Assembly (NCBI GenBank): GCA_022774755.1
Contig: JALFLK010000032.1
Location: forward strand, 1 to 54,786
From: a bacterium
GTDB lineage: Bacteria; Bacillota; Clostridia; Oscillospirales; Acutalibacteraceae
Direction: 5' to 3'
Length of the DNA stretch: 54,786 nucleotides
Positions 7,858 through 17,055 of this stretch are shown here, piece by piece; position 1 is the first letter of the stretch; each line of letters starts with the position of its first letter. Both the position numbers and the translations under genes were made by a program. The notes below the pieces were generated by a model. That model was not told the DNA's origin. It did no database searches and was given only the letters and a program-made list of their open reading frames with translations.

Positions 7858-8988
7858 ATGCAGGGTGAACAGTTGTATCGGCAGAAGATGTTACGACTTG
7901 ACGCCGATGAGGGAGTGAGAAAAACGACGGATTTAAGCAAAAATTTCCGAAAAATCAGCCCGTATGTGGCGGGAGAACAGCCTAAATTTGCAGATCAGAT
8001 TAAGCTGAATACCAATGAAAATCCATATCCTCCGTCGGATAAGGTAACGGAGTTTTTAGAGAATTTTAATCGGGATGAGCTAAAGCTGTACCCCGATACC
8101 AACGGCGGTGAGCTGACTCAGGCAATCGCCGATTATTACGGCGTAGATGCAAGCCGAGTTTTCGTAGGCGTAGGCTCCGACGACGTGCTGGCAATGTGCT
8201 TTATGGCATTTTTTAATTCGGGCAGAGAGGTGCTTTTCCCCGATATTACATATTCCTTTTACCCGGTATGGGCTAATCTTTTTAATGTTAAGTACAGAAC
8301 TCCTGCCCTTGACGAAAATTTTAAAATTGTCAAGGAAGATTATTTTTGCGAAAACGGCGGTATTGTTTTTCCCAACCCCAACGCACCTACGGGAGTTGAA
8401 ATGCCCCTTGCGGATGTTGAGGAAATTGTAAGCCGAAACAGCGGCTCGGTTGTTATTGTGGACGAGGCGTATGTGGATTTCGGCGCACACTCTGCACTTG
8501 AGCTTACAAATAAATACAAAAACCTTGTTGTCGTTCAAACCTTTTCAAAGTCACGCTCCCTTGCAGGGCTGAGGGTAGGCTTTGCTGTGGCTGATAATGC
8601 GCTTATCAAGCAGCTCAGAGCCGTTAAGGATTCGTACAATTCTTACACAATCAACCGCATCACCGCAGGCGCAGGTGCGGCGGCAGTAAAGGATGACGAA
8701 TACTTTAAGAGCACCGTTGAAAGGATTGTTAAGACAAGGGAAAATGCAAAGAACACCCTATGGGAGTTGGGATTTACTTTCCCCGACTCAAAGAGCAATT
8801 TTATTTTTGCCTCACATAAGAGCGTCTCTGCAAAAGAAATTTTTGAGGCGCTGAGAGAAAAGCATATTTTTGTTAGGTATTTTAATTTGCCGAGAATTGA
8901 TAACTACCTGCGGATAACCGTGGGAACAGACCGAGAGATGAAAATTTTATTCGACTTTTTAGCAGAGTATCTTAAAGATAAAGCGTAA
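7858..8988 (+). CDS. hisC: Histidinol-phosphate aminotransferase
   Basis: A 376-residue class I/II PLP aminotransferase that converts imidazole-acetol phosphate to histidinol phosphate. Diagnostic blocks are ISPYVAGEQP and IKLNTNENPYPPS near the N-terminus, the FPNPNAPTG loop, VDEAYVDF, and the PLP lysine Lys231 in TFSKSRSLAGLRVG. About 25 residues precede the usual HisC start. The chosen ATG (7858) has GAGGAGGG nine bases upstream; a second in-frame ATG at 7888 would give a more typical length but has no such site. It is first in a hisC-hisD-phosphatase-hisB run with gaps of 12-26 bp. The other histidine genes are not in the window. Confidence 0.95.
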   Translation: MQGEQLYRQKMLRLDADEGVRKTTDLSKNFRKISPYVAGEQPKFADQIKLNTNENPYPPSDKVTEFLENFNRDELKLYPDTNGGELTQAIADYYGVDASRVFVGVGSDDVLAMCFMAFFNSGREVLFPDITYSFYPVWANLFNVKYRTPALDENFKIVKEDYFCENGGIVFPNPNAPTGVEMPLADVEEIVSRNSGSVVIVDEAYVDFGAHSALELTNKYKNLVVVQTFSKSRSLAGLRVGFAVADNALIKQLRAVKDSYNSYTINRITAGAGAAAVKDDEYFKSTVERIVKTRENAKNTLWELGFTFPDSKSNFIFASHKSVSAKEIFEALREKHIFVRYFNLPRIDNYLRITVGTDREMKILFDFLAEYLKDKA

Positions 8989-9005
8989 GGCTTAAGGAGA
9001 TTTTT

Positions 9006-10307
9006 ATGAGAACAGTAAAGCTGACAAAGGACACAATTTCAAATATTTTAGAGGGAATGTTAAAACGCAGTCCCAACAGCTACGGCGAATACGAAAAAAC
9101 CGTCGGCGACATTCTTGACAAGGTAAAAACTCAGGGGGATAAGGCGCTTTTTGAGTTTACAAAAAAATTCGATAAATTCGACTTAAACGCCGATAATATC
9201 AGGGTTACCGAGCAGGAAATCCGGCAGGCGTACGATTCCTTTGACAGGGAGCTTCTGGAAATAATCAGAACTTCAAAGGAAAACATCAGAAAATTCCACC
9301 AAAGACAGCTTCAGAACAGCTGGTTTACAAGCGAAGCGGACGGAACTTTTATGGGACAGAAGGTTACGCCTATCCAAAAAGCCGGCGTGTATGTTCCCGG
9401 AGGAAAAGCCGCATATCCGTCTTCTGTGCTTATGAATATTATCCCTGCCAAGGTTGCAGGCGTTGAAAAAATTGTTATGACCACTCCGTGCAGCAGCGAG
9501 GGCGTTGTAAATCCTGCGGTGCTTGTTGCCGCAAACGAGGCAGGCGCAGACGAAATCTACAAGGTCGGCGGAGCTCAGGCAATCGGTGCGCTGGCTTTCG
9601 GCACAGAGTCTATTCCTAAGGTTGACAAAATCGTAGGCCCGGGAAACATCTATGTTGCCCTTGCAAAAAAGGCCGTTTACGGTCACGTGAATATTGATTC
9701 CGTCGCAGGCCCCAGCGAGATTTTGATTATAGCAGACAAGACCGCAAATCCACGCTATGTTGCGGCTGATTTGCTTTCTCAGGCGGAGCACGACGAGCTT
9801 GCCTCAGCAATATTGATTACCACCGACAGCGAGCTTGCCCGGCAGGTAAGCGAACAGGTGGATATATTTACAAATCAGCTTGATAGAAAAGAGATTATCC
9901 AAAAATCCCTTAATAATTTCGGTTACATTCTCATTGCAGAGGATTTGGACGAGGCAATCGAAACCGCCAATGCTATTGCCTCGGAGCACCTTGAAATTGT
10001 TACGGAAAATCCCTTTGAGGTAATGACGAAAATCCGCAACGCAGGCGCAATTTTCCTGGGCGAAAACAGTTGTGAATCCTTGGGCGACTATTATGCAGGT
10101 CCTAACCACGTTTTGCCTACAAACGGCACGGCGAGATTTTTCTCTCCCCTGAGCGTTGACGATTTTATTAAAAAGTCAAGCGTTATTTATTACTCAAGGA
10201 ACGCTTTGCAAAGCGCATATAAAAATGTTGAAAAATTTGCAAAGGCAGAACGGCTTACAGCTCACGCAAACGCCGTTACCGTGCGGTTTGAAGACGAAGA
10301 CAAATAA
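9006..10307 (+). CDS. hisD: Histidinol dehydrogenase
   Basis: A 433-residue NAD- and zinc-dependent enzyme catalysing the last two oxidations to histidine. All known active-site residues are present at near-E. coli positions: zinc ligands Gln259 and His262 (SQAEHDE), Asp361 (LGDYYAGPNHVLPTNGTAR) and His420 (AHANAVTVR), and the catalytic pair Glu327-His328 (ASEHLEIV). The start ATG follows TTAAGGAGA. It lies 17 bp after hisC and 12 bp before the PHP phosphatase gene, so it is surely cotranscribed. Confidence 0.97.
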   Translation: MRTVKLTKDTISNILEGMLKRSPNSYGEYEKTVGDILDKVKTQGDKALFEFTKKFDKFDLNADNIRVTEQEIRQAYDSFDRELLEIIRTSKENIRKFHQRQLQNSWFTSEADGTFMGQKVTPIQKAGVYVPGGKAAYPSSVLMNIIPAKVAGVEKIVMTTPCSSEGVVNPAVLVAANEAGADEIYKVGGAQAIGALAFGTESIPKVDKIVGPGNIYVALAKKAVYGHVNIDSVAGPSEILIIADKTANPRYVAADLLSQAEHDELASAILITTDSELARQVSEQVDIFTNQLDRKEIIQKSLNNFGYILIAEDLDEAIETANAIASEHLEIVTENPFEVMTKIRNAGAIFLGENSCESLGDYYAGPNHVLPTNGTARFFSPLSVDDFIKKSSVIYYSRNALQSAYKNVEKFAKAERLTAHANAVTVRFEDEDK

Positions 10308-10319
10308 TAAGGTGATAAA

Positions 10320-11129
10320 GTGAGTATTTTATCCGACTTTCATATTCATACCCGTTTTTCCGGGGACAGCAAAGAAAATCCGGAAAGCGTTGTAAAAAAA
10401 GCTGTTGAAATGGGCTTTAAGCGAATTTGCTTTACAGACCACCAGGACTTTGACTACATTTGGGGCGATTTGTCCTTTGATTTGGATTATGAGGCGTATT
10501 TTGACTATATGCTTGGCCTTAGGGAAAAATACAGGGACGATATTAAAATTTTAATAGGAGTCGAGGTAGGCGTGGAGCCGTATCTTGCCCAAAGGCTCAG
10601 AGATTTCACCGCTGAAAAGCCCTATGACTTTATCATCGGTTCTTCTCACATTGTCAACCGTGTTGACCCTTATTACCCCGAGTATTTTCAGGGCAAAACC
10701 GATAAGCAGGCGTTTGAGGAGTATTTTAACTCTATTCTCGATAATTTAAACGCCTATGATGATTTTGACGTTTACGGTCACCTGGATTATGTTGTCCGTT
10801 ACAGCAAAAATAAGGATAAGTACTATTCCTACGAGCTTTTTGCAGATGTAATAGATGAAATTTTAAAGAAGCTGATAAAAATGGGCAAGGGAATTGAGGT
10901 AAACTCTGCGGCGTACCGCTACGGACTGAAAAGTCCCAATCCGCTTCCCGAAATAATAAAAAGATACCGAGAGCTGGGCGGCGAGATTATAACTGTCGGC
11001 TCCGACGCTCACAAGGCACAGGACGCAGGTGCGGATTTTAACAGAATCGCCTGTGTTCTGAAGCAGGCGGGATTTGAGTATTATACGGTTTTTGAAAACC
11101 GCAAGCCTAATTTTTTAAAAATAGATTGA
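10320..11129 (+). CDS. hisJ: Histidinol-phosphatase, PHP family (HisJ/HisK type)
   Basis: A 269-residue PHP-domain metallophosphatase, the Gram-positive type of histidinol phosphatase, unrelated to the HAD domain of enterobacterial HisB. Metal-binding motifs occur in order: DFHIHTRFSGDSK (7-19), CFTDHQDF, the Glu in GVEVGVEPY, GSSHIVN, VYGHLDYVVRY and the terminal TVGSDAHKA. The start is GTG at 10320 with AAGGTGA just upstream. Its position between hisD and hisB supports the histidinol-phosphate role over other PHP activities. The substrate is inferred from context. Confidence 0.9.
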   Translation: MSILSDFHIHTRFSGDSKENPESVVKKAVEMGFKRICFTDHQDFDYIWGDLSFDLDYEAYFDYMLGLREKYRDDIKILIGVEVGVEPYLAQRLRDFTAEKPYDFIIGSSHIVNRVDPYYPEYFQGKTDKQAFEEYFNSILDNLNAYDDFDVYGHLDYVVRYSKNKDKYYSYELFADVIDEILKKLIKMGKGIEVNSAAYRYGLKSPNPLPEIIKRYRELGGEIITVGSDAHKAQDAGADFNRIACVLKQAGFEYYTVFENRKPNFLKID

Positions 11130-11155
11130 TTATAAGTTGATTTTGAGGTGATATT

Positions 11156-11743
11156 ATGAGCAGACAGGCGCACAACACAAGAACTACAAAAGAAACGGAG
11201 ATTTTTGTCAGCCTTGACCTTGACGGAACAGGCGTTTGCACCGCAGACACAGGCGTTGGCTTTTTTGACCATATGCTGGAGGGTTTTGCAAAGCACGGCT
11301 TGTTTGACCTTGATGTTACGGTAAAGGGAGATTTGAACATTGACGATCACCACACCATTGAAGATACAGGCATTGTTCTGGGCGAAACAATTTTGAAAGC
11401 TATCGGAGATAAAAAGGGCATAAAGCGCTACGGAAGCTGTATTTTGCCGATGGATGAATCCTTGGTGCTTTGCGCTGTTGATTTGTCGGGACGCCCCTAT
11501 TATTCTTCGGATTTGCGCTTTGTGTTTGAAAAAATCGGCGATATGAACACGAATATGATTAAGGAATTTTTCTATGCCCTTTCTTATTCTGCCAGAATGA
11601 ATCTGCATTTTAAACAGCTCAGCGGAGATAACGACCACCACGTTGCCGAGGCGGCGTTTAAAGCATTTGCAAAAGCTCTGGACAGCGCAACCCTGATTGA
11701 CCCCCGTATTACGGACGTGCTTTCTACAAAGGGAACAATATAA
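11156..11743 (+). CDS. hisB: Imidazoleglycerol-phosphate dehydratase
   Basis: A 195-residue monofunctional dehydratase converting imidazole glycerol phosphate to imidazole acetol phosphate. The family's two metal-binding repeats are both present: GFFDHMLEG with DDHHTIEDTGI, and YALSYSARMNLH with DNDHHVAEAAFKA. Length is normal for HisB without the fused phosphatase, which fits the separate PHP phosphatase just upstream. The start ATG has TGAGGTGA upstream. It is the last gene of the his run; a weak inverted repeat (about 11747-11822) and a strong bidirectional terminator follow. Confidence 0.97.
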   Translation: MSRQAHNTRTTKETEIFVSLDLDGTGVCTADTGVGFFDHMLEGFAKHGLFDLDVTVKGDLNIDDHHTIEDTGIVLGETILKAIGDKKGIKRYGSCILPMDESLVLCAVDLSGRPYYSSDLRFVFEKIGDMNTNMIKEFFYALSYSARMNLHFKQLSGDNDHHVAEAAFKAFAKALDSATLIDPRITDVLSTKGTI

Positions 11744-11839
11744 TTATTTGATTTCCTGTGAATAGACTGTTGAGCTGAGTTATGTGAATTTAGGAAAATA
11801 CAGGAAATTCGAAAAATCAAACAATTTGGAAAATAAAGC

Positions 11840-11881
11840 AACCGCATTGTAAGCCCCCCGGGACTTGCAATGCGGTTTTTG
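11840..11881. terminator. Bidirectional terminator between hisB and tRNA-Thr
   Basis: A perfect 10-bp stem, AACCGCATTG (11840-11849) with CAATGCGGTT (11868-11877), is followed by T-rich sequence on the plus strand. On the minus strand it is followed by GCTTTATTTT, so it can end both the his operon and the tRNA transcript. Confidence 0.85.
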
Positions 11882-11884
11882 CTA

Positions 11885-11960
<76 letters not shown>

Positions 11961-11988
11961 ATTTCTGTTTTGAAAATGTCCGTTAGTT

Positions 11989-12017
11989 ATAATATCATAC
12001 ATATTTAAAAATTTCAA
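11989..12017 (-). promoter_or_regulatory. Promoter of tRNA-Thr(GGU)
   Basis: Minus strand TTGAAA (12012-12017), 17 bp, TATTAT (11989-11994). It lies 29 bp from the first tRNA base. Confidence 0.75.
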
Positions 12018-12121
12018 CATATATTTTTAGATTTGCCTTAAATTTTTATATTTTAAATTTGCCTTACCCTGAAAATCAAGGTAAAATCCCGATAAAATCG
12101 GAAAAAACCTTGAAAAAATAC

Positions 12122-12150
12122 TTGCAATCTGCATTTAGTGGTGTTATAAT
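12122..12150 (+). promoter_or_regulatory. Promoter of the rimP-nusA-infB operon
   Basis: TTGCAA (12122-12127), 17 bp, TATAAT (12145-12150), a near-consensus sigma-A promoter. The transcript would begin about 12157 and have a leader of roughly 65 nt carrying a terminator-like hairpin. Confidence 0.85.
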
Positions 12151-12172
12151 GTGAATAACGAATAATGAAAGT

Positions 12173-12207
12173 AAGGAGTGGGCAGCAAACCCACTCCTTT
12201 GTATTTG
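12173..12207 (+). promoter_or_regulatory. Leader hairpin of the rimP-nusA operon (possible attenuator)
   Basis: A 10-bp stem, AAGGAGTGGG (12173-12182) with CCCACTCCTT (12190-12199), has a 7-nt loop and is followed by TTTGTATTTG. The 5' arm itself contains AAGGAG. The shape is that of a weak intrinsic terminator between promoter and rimP, where autogenous control by NusA would act. Regulation is inferred. Confidence 0.6.
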
Positions 12208-12223
12208 TAGAGGAGGGTTTTTA

Positions 12224-12706
12224 GTGGCTGACAAAAAAGGCGGCTCAACTGTTGACGCAGTTTGGAAGCTGATTGAGCCTATTGTAAACGATTTGGGATT
12301 ACAGCTTTGGGATGTCCGCTATGTTAAAGAAGGCGCACAGTGGTATCTGCGTGTTTATATTGACAAAGACGGCGGAGTGGGCATTGAGGACTGCGAGAGG
12401 GTTTCCAGAAGTATTGACGAGCCTTTGGACAGACTTAACCCCATTGAGCAAAGCTACTGCCTTGAGGTATGCTCTCCCGGGCTTGAAAGGGAGCTTATCC
12501 GCCCCGAGCATTATAAGCGTTTTTTGGGCGCAGATATTATGGTCAAGATGATTCGCCCCATTGAGGGAATCGGCAAGGAATTCGGCGGAGTTCTCAAGGA
12601 CTATGACAAGGGCGAAATTATAATTGAAGACCACGACGGCGAAAACTCCGTCACCGTAAATAAAAAAGACATTGTCTGGGTAAAGCTTGACGACTTTGAC
12701 ATTTAA
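12224..12706 (+). CDS. rimP: Ribosome maturation factor RimP
   Basis: A 160-residue 30S-subunit assembly factor. The N-terminal alpha/beta domain has LGLQLWDVRYVKEGAQWYLRVYIDKDGGVGIEDC, followed by the diagnostic YCLEVCSPGLERELIRPEHYKRFLG and a C-terminal Sm-like barrel. The start is GTG at 12224, seven bases after AGGAGG. It opens the classic operon in which RimP precedes NusA, and ends 27 bp before the nusA start used here. Confidence 0.96.
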   Translation: MADKKGGSTVDAVWKLIEPIVNDLGLQLWDVRYVKEGAQWYLRVYIDKDGGVGIEDCERVSRSIDEPLDRLNPIEQSYCLEVCSPGLERELIRPEHYKRFLGADIMVKMIRPIEGIGKEFGGVLKDYDKGEIIIEDHDGENSVTVNKKDIVWVKLDDFDI

Positions 12707-12733
12707 CCTATAAGGGAAAGGATGATTTGGAAA

Positions 12734-13855
12734 ATGAATAACAAGGAACTGTTCGAGGCAATTAAAATGTTCGAAAAAGAAAAAGGAATACCTGCGGACT
12801 ATATGTTCTCTCAGATTGAGCGTGCAATCGTTGTCGCCTGCAAAAACAACTACGGAGGAAACGACAACGTGGTGTTCAATGTTGACGAGGAAAAGGGAAA
12901 GTTTTCGGTTAAGATTGTTAAAACCGTAAGAGAAGCGGTTGAGGACAAAAACTTTGAAATTTCTCTTGAGGACGCATTAAAGGTCAGCAAGAGAGCAAAG
13001 CTTGAACAGGAATTGGAGATTCCCCTTGACCCTCAGGAGCTGGGCAGAATTGCAATTCAGACAGCAAGAAACGTAATCCGCCAGGGTATCCGTGACGGCG
13101 AGAAGGGTCAGATGCTCCAGGAATTTCAGAGCAAATTGGGCGAGCTTGTTACCGCTGTTGTTGAAAGAGTTGACCCCAAATCAGGCGCCGCTTCAATCAG
13201 CATCGGCAAGGCCCAGGTTACTTTGCCGAAGAACGAGCAAATCGGCGACGAGGTGCTTAAAGAGGGCGACCACATTAAGGTTTATATTGCAGATATTAAA
13301 GACAGCGGAAGAGGCCCCCACGCTATTATTTCCAGAAGTCACCCGGAGCTTGTAAAAAGGCTGTTTGAGCAGGAGGTTCCCGAAATTTACGACGGAATTG
13401 TTGAGATTAAGTCTATTTCGAGAGAAGCCGGCTCCAGAACAAAGATGGCCGTTTGCTCAAAGGACAGCGAGGTTGACGCAGTTGGCGCATGCATCGGCGC
13501 AAAGGGCGCAAGAGTAAATCAGATTGTTGATGAGCTGGGCGGAGAAAAAATAGATATTATCGAATACAGCGACGACCCTGTTGAGTATATTTCGGCGGCG
13601 CTTTCGCCTGCAACGGTGCTTAGCGTTAAGCTGGCTCAGGACGGCTCCAAAAACTGCAAAGTCACCGTTCCCGACGGACAGCTTTCGCTTGCTATCGGCA
13701 ACAAAGGTCAGAACGCACGCCTTGCCGCAAAGCTTACCGGCTGGAGAATTGATATTCGCCCCGAAAGCGGATTCTACGGCGAAGATGAGGACGACGAGGA
13801 CGAACAGGCTCTTGTTTCAGATGAAGAAGAGCAGGAGGAAATCACCTTAGAATAA
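12734..13855 (+). CDS. nusA: Transcription termination/antitermination protein NusA
   Basis: A 373-residue NusA of Gram-positive length. It has the RNA-polymerase-binding N-terminal domain (MNNKELFEAIKMFEKEKGI, about 1-130), the S1 domain (KLGELVTAVVERVD onward), then two KH domains with VGACIGAKGARVNQIVDELGGEKIDI and LSLAIGNKGQNARLAAKLTGWRIDI. A strongly acidic tail replaces the E. coli AR repeats. ATG at 12734 gives the family N-terminus MNNKELF; an in-frame ATG at 12722 sits too close to its AAGGG site but cannot be excluded. About 180 bp with a family A-like hairpin separate it from ylxR. Confidence 0.97.
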   Translation: MNNKELFEAIKMFEKEKGIPADYMFSQIERAIVVACKNNYGGNDNVVFNVDEEKGKFSVKIVKTVREAVEDKNFEISLEDALKVSKRAKLEQELEIPLDPQELGRIAIQTARNVIRQGIRDGEKGQMLQEFQSKLGELVTAVVERVDPKSGAASISIGKAQVTLPKNEQIGDEVLKEGDHIKVYIADIKDSGRGPHAIISRSHPELVKRLFEQEVPEIYDGIVEIKSISREAGSRTKMAVCSKDSEVDAVGACIGAKGARVNQIVDELGGEKIDIIEYSDDPVEYISAALSPATVLSVKLAQDGSKNCKVTVPDGQLSLAIGNKGQNARLAAKLTGWRIDIRPESGFYGEDEDDEDEQALVSDEEEQEEITLE

Positions 13856-13910
13856 TCTGATACTAAAATCCAATTAAAAGCTAAATTGCTTATTGGCATA
13901 TTTTACGAAA

Positions 13911-13985
13911 AGCTTGCAAGCAGTCCTCGGCAGGCGTAAGCCTTACTGCGGAAGCTTGCTTGCCTGACAAAAAATCTGCTCAATA
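13911..13985. repeat. Family A-like hairpin repeat between nusA and ylxR
   Basis: It shares the blocks TCCTCG, TTACTGCGG and CCTGACAAAAAATCTG, in order, with 1-107. The sequences between the blocks differ but still form stems: AGGC/GCCT around GTAA (13932-13943), and outer GCAAGCA (13916-13922) with TGCTTGC (13957-13963). Different bases in equivalent paired positions suggest the structure is conserved. It interrupts the nusA operon without an obvious terminator T-run on the plus strand. Confidence 0.6.
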
Positions 13986-14034
13986 ATTCTATTTTAGTTT
14001 TCTATAAGATTTTAGTATAAAAAGAGGGAGTTTT

Positions 14035-14337
14035 ATGAAACAAAAGAAAATACCTCTGCGAAAATGTACCGGATGCGGAGAAATGAAGCCTAAACGGGAG
14101 CTTGTGAGAGTTGTTAAAGCTCCTGACCAAAAAGATGAAAACGGCGTTGTTACCGCCAAAGGGCAGGTTTCTCTTGACCTTACGGGCAAAAAATCCGGCA
14201 GGGGCGCATATGTTTGCAGAAATCGCCTGTGTCTGGAAAAAGCCATAAAGGCAAAAAGATTTGAGAGGGCGTTCGGCATCAAAATTCCCGACGAAATATA
14301 CGAGGCTATGAAAAAGGAGATGGAAGACAGTGAATGA
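14035..14337 (+). CDS. ylxR: YlxR/RnpM family RNA-binding protein
   Basis: A 100-residue basic protein of the YlxR (DUF448) family. It has the N-terminal PLRKCTGCGEMKPKRELVRVVK with a CxxC pair, an insert, then the signature SGRGAYVCRNRLCLEKAIK. Work in Bacillus subtilis describes the family member as an RNase P modulator (RnpM); a nucleoid role has also been proposed. ATG follows GAGGGAG. Its end overlaps ylxQ by eight bases, so the two are translationally coupled in the standard nusA-ylxR-ylxQ-infB order. Confidence 0.95.
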   Translation: MKQKKIPLRKCTGCGEMKPKRELVRVVKAPDQKDENGVVTAKGQVSLDLTGKKSGRGAYVCRNRLCLEKAIKAKRFERAFGIKIPDEIYEAMKKEMEDSE

Positions 14338-14656
14338 CAAAATTCTTTCATTGCTGGGCCTTTGCAGGAGAGCAGGAAAAGTTTCTCTTGGCAGCGACGC
14401 CGTTATTGACGCCGTTGAAAAAAGAACCTCAAAGCTTGTTATTATGGCGTCGGACATATCCCCTCACACTCAAAAGGATATTCTGAGAGCGTGCCACGCA
14501 AAAAGCGTAAAATCATTTACCTTAAACAGAACAAAAGATGAACTCAGCCACGGGCTGGGCAAGTTTTGCGGGGTTATTTCGGTAAATGACGGCGGATTTG
14601 CAAATAAGCTTGCACAGCTTATTTCGGAAGAAACTGAACAGGAGGCTTGTTTATGA
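14330..14656 (+). CDS. ylxQ: L7Ae-family RNA-binding protein YlxQ
   Basis: A 108-residue ribosomal protein L7Ae-like protein. It has the kink-turn-binding fold with [25 protein letters not shown] at the start and [16 protein letters not shown] in the middle. The start is GTG at 14330 inside the end of ylxR, and its TGA overlaps the infB ATG (ATGA). The family binds K-turn RNA in Gram-positive bacteria. The target in this operon is not known. Confidence 0.93.
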   Translation: MNDKILSLLGLCRRAGKVSLGSDAVIDAVEKRTSKLVIMASDISPHTQKDILRACHAKSVKSFTLNRTKDELSHGLGKFCGVISVNDGGFANKLAQLISEETEQEACL

Positions 14657-17055
14657 AATTAAAATATAAGGTTAGAGATGCGGCAAACGATTTTGGGGTA
14701 AAGCCGAAGGAGATTACCGAGCTGCTTGAAAAGCAGACGGGCGTTTCCAAAAAAACCATGACGGCGCTGGAAGACACCGATATGGATATTATCTTTGAAG
14801 TTTTGACAAAGAATAATCAGGTAGAGAATTTCGACAGCTACTTTGCCTCACGCAATAAGGCTATTGAAGAAAACGAGCAAAAACAAAAGGTCGAGGCAAA
14901 ATCCGAAAAAGCAGAAAAGGCAGAAGAAACCACGAAGTCTGCCAAGGATGCTAAAGAAGTTAAAAAGGAAAATAAATCCGAAAATAAACAGACAGCTTCT
15001 CCAAAAACTAAAAAAGAGGAAAAAACCACAAAAGATAAAAAGCCTGCTCAAACGGTAGTTGAATCCGAAGTGCAGGTAGGTCAGCCAAGGAAAAGAAGAG
15101 TTATTGACACCCGTGCCGTTAATGTTGATGTTGAAAGATACAACGAAAAGTACGATAACCTTGCGTCAGAAAAAATGCGCACGGATAATACGGTTAAAAA
15201 GCAGAAGTTTACAAACCGTTCTCAGCGTCAAAAGGGCAGACGAAGAGGTAAAAAGGAAACAGAGGCAGAGCGTCTGAAGAGAATTGCTCTTCAGCGTAAG
15301 GCTAAGCCCATTACCGTCGAAATTCCCGACGAAATCGTGGTATCCGAGCTTGCTCTGCGCCTGAAAGCAACCGTTGCGGAGGTTGTTAAAAAAGCCTTTA
15401 TGATGGGCACTATGATAACAGCCAACGATACAATAGATTTTGACACCGCTTCTCTTATTGCAATGGAGTTCCACGCTAAGGTAGAAAAAGAAGTTGTTGT
15501 TACAATCGAAGAGCAGATTATCGACGACAGCGAAGACGACGACGCAAATCTTGTTGACAGAGCGCCGGTTGTTGTAGTTATGGGTCACGTTGACCACGGT
15601 AAAACATCTATTCTGGATGCAATCCGCCACGCAAATGTTACCGAAAGCGAGGCAGGCGGAATTACACAGCATATAGGCGCATACAGGGTTAAAGTAAACG
15701 ACAGGCCCATAACATTCCTTGATACTCCCGGACACGAGGCGTTTACAACAATGCGTGCAAGAGGCGCCCAGGTTACAGATATAGCTATCCTTGTTGTTGC
15801 CGCAGACGACGGCATTATGCCCCAGACTATCGAGGCAATTAACCATGCTAAGGCGGCAGGCGTTTCCGTTGTTGTTGCAATCAACAAGATGGATAAGGAC
15901 GGCGCAAATCCCGAAAGAGTTAAACAACAGCTTATGGAGTACGACCTTGTTCCCGAGGAATGGGGCGGCGACACACCGTGTATTCCCGTGTCTGCAAAAA
16001 CAAAAGAGGGCTTGCAGGACTTGCTTGAGATGGTAACTCTTGTTGCAGATATGAAAGAGCTTAAAGCTAACCCCGACAGAGCCGCTAAGGGTACGGTTAT
16101 CGAGGCAAGGCTTGATAAGGGCAGAGGCCCTATTGCAACGGTGCTTGTTCAGAACGGTACTTTGAATGTAGGCGACATTATAGTTGCAGGAACCTGCGTT
16201 GGCCGTGTTCGTGCAATGACCGACGATAAGGGTGATAAGGTTAAGAACGCAGGCCCCTCTGTTCCTGTGGAGATAACCGGTCTTGACGAAGTTCCTACAG
16301 GCGGAGATATTTTCAACGCTGTATCCGACGAGCGTTTGGCAAGACAGCTTGTTGACCAGAGAAAAACCGCCCAGAAAGAAGAAATATTCAACGCACAGAC
16401 AAAGGTTACACTTGACAACCTGTTTGACCAGATGAAGCTTGGGGATATTGCAGAGCTTAAAATCATTGTAAAGGCAGATGTTCAGGGCTCTGTTGAGGCA
16501 GTTAAGCAGTCCCTTGAAAAGCTTTCTAACGATGAGGTAAGAGTAAATGTAATCCACGGCGGCGTAGGCGCAATCAACGAATCAGACGTAATGCTTGCAA
16601 ACGCTTCAAATGCTATTATAGTAGGCTTTAATGTTCGTCCCGACCCAATCGCCCAGTCAAACGCAGAGCGTGACGGCGTTGATTTAAGACTTTACAGAGT
16701 AATTTACGATTGCATTGAAGAGATTGAATCGGCAATGAAAGGTATGCTTGCTCCAAAAACAAGAGAGGTTATGCTGGGTACTGCCGAGGTCAGAAATGTT
16801 ATCAAAATCAAGAGCATCGGATTTATTGCAGGCTCCTATGTTAAAAGCGGCAAGATTCAGCGTAATGCAAGCGTAAGAGTTGTACGTGACGGTATCATTG
16901 TTGCAGACGACCAAATCGCCTCTCTCCAGCGCTTTAAGGATTCGGTAAAAGAGGTTGCCGAGGGATATGAGTGCGGTATCGGACTTGAAAAATTCAACGA
17001 TATCAAAGAGGGCGACATTTTCGAGTGCTACACCATCGAAGAATACCGCGAATAA
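14653..17055 (+). CDS. infB: Translation initiation factor IF-2
   Basis: An 800-residue GTPase that delivers initiator fMet-tRNA to the ribosome. It has an N-terminal IF2N fold (1-50), a Lys/Glu-rich low-complexity linker (about 65-210), and the G domain with GHVDHGKT (311-318), DTPGHEAF (357-364), NKMDKD and SAKTKEG. Domains II-IV end in the fMet-tRNA-binding C2 region ([23 protein letters not shown]). The start chosen is ATG 14653, seven bases after GGAGG; TTG at 14647 is in frame but less likely. The stop is followed immediately by a family B repeat that splits the operon before rbfA. Confidence 0.98.
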   Translation: MKLKYKVRDAANDFGVKPKEITELLEKQTGVSKKTMTALEDTDMDIIFEVLTKNNQVENFDSYFASRNKAIEENEQKQKVEAKSEKAEKAEETTKSAKDAKEVKKENKSENKQTASPKTKKEEKTTKDKKPAQTVVESEVQVGQPRKRRVIDTRAVNVDVERYNEKYDNLASEKMRTDNTVKKQKFTNRSQRQKGRRRGKKETEAERLKRIALQRKAKPITVEIPDEIVVSELALRLKATVAEVVKKAFMMGTMITANDTIDFDTASLIAMEFHAKVEKEVVVTIEEQIIDDSEDDDANLVDRAPVVVVMGHVDHGKTSILDAIRHANVTESEAGGITQHIGAYRVKVNDRPITFLDTPGHEAFTTMRARGAQVTDIAILVVAADDGIMPQTIEAINHAKAAGVSVVVAINKMDKDGANPERVKQQLMEYDLVPEEWGGDTPCIPVSAKTKEGLQDLLEMVTLVADMKELKANPDRAAKGTVIEARLDKGRGPIATVLVQNGTLNVGDIIVAGTCVGRVRAMTDDKGDKVKNAGPSVPVEITGLDEVPTGGDIFNAVSDERLARQLVDQRKTAQKEEIFNAQTKVTLDNLFDQMKLGDIAELKIIVKADVQGSVEAVKQSLEKLSNDEVRVNVIHGGVGAINESDVMLANASNAIIVGFNVRPDPIAQSNAERDGVDLRLYRVIYDCIEEIESAMKGMLAPKTREVMLGTAEVRNVIKIKSIGFIAGSYVKSGKIQRNASVRVVRDGIIVADDQIASLQRFKDSVKEVAEGYECGIGLEKFNDIKEGDIFECYTIEEYRE

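Noticed and set aside
11747..11822. Independent terminator for hisB
   Set aside because: The inverted repeat (tttgatttcctgt with acaggaaattcgaaaaatcaaa) is interrupted and has no T-run; the strong hairpin at 11840 is the better terminator.
15166..16557. 463-codon open frame on the minus strand within infB
   Set aside because: It is the mirror of a highly conserved IF-2 gene, has Cys/Asn-rich composition unlike real proteins here, and lacks a ribosome site.
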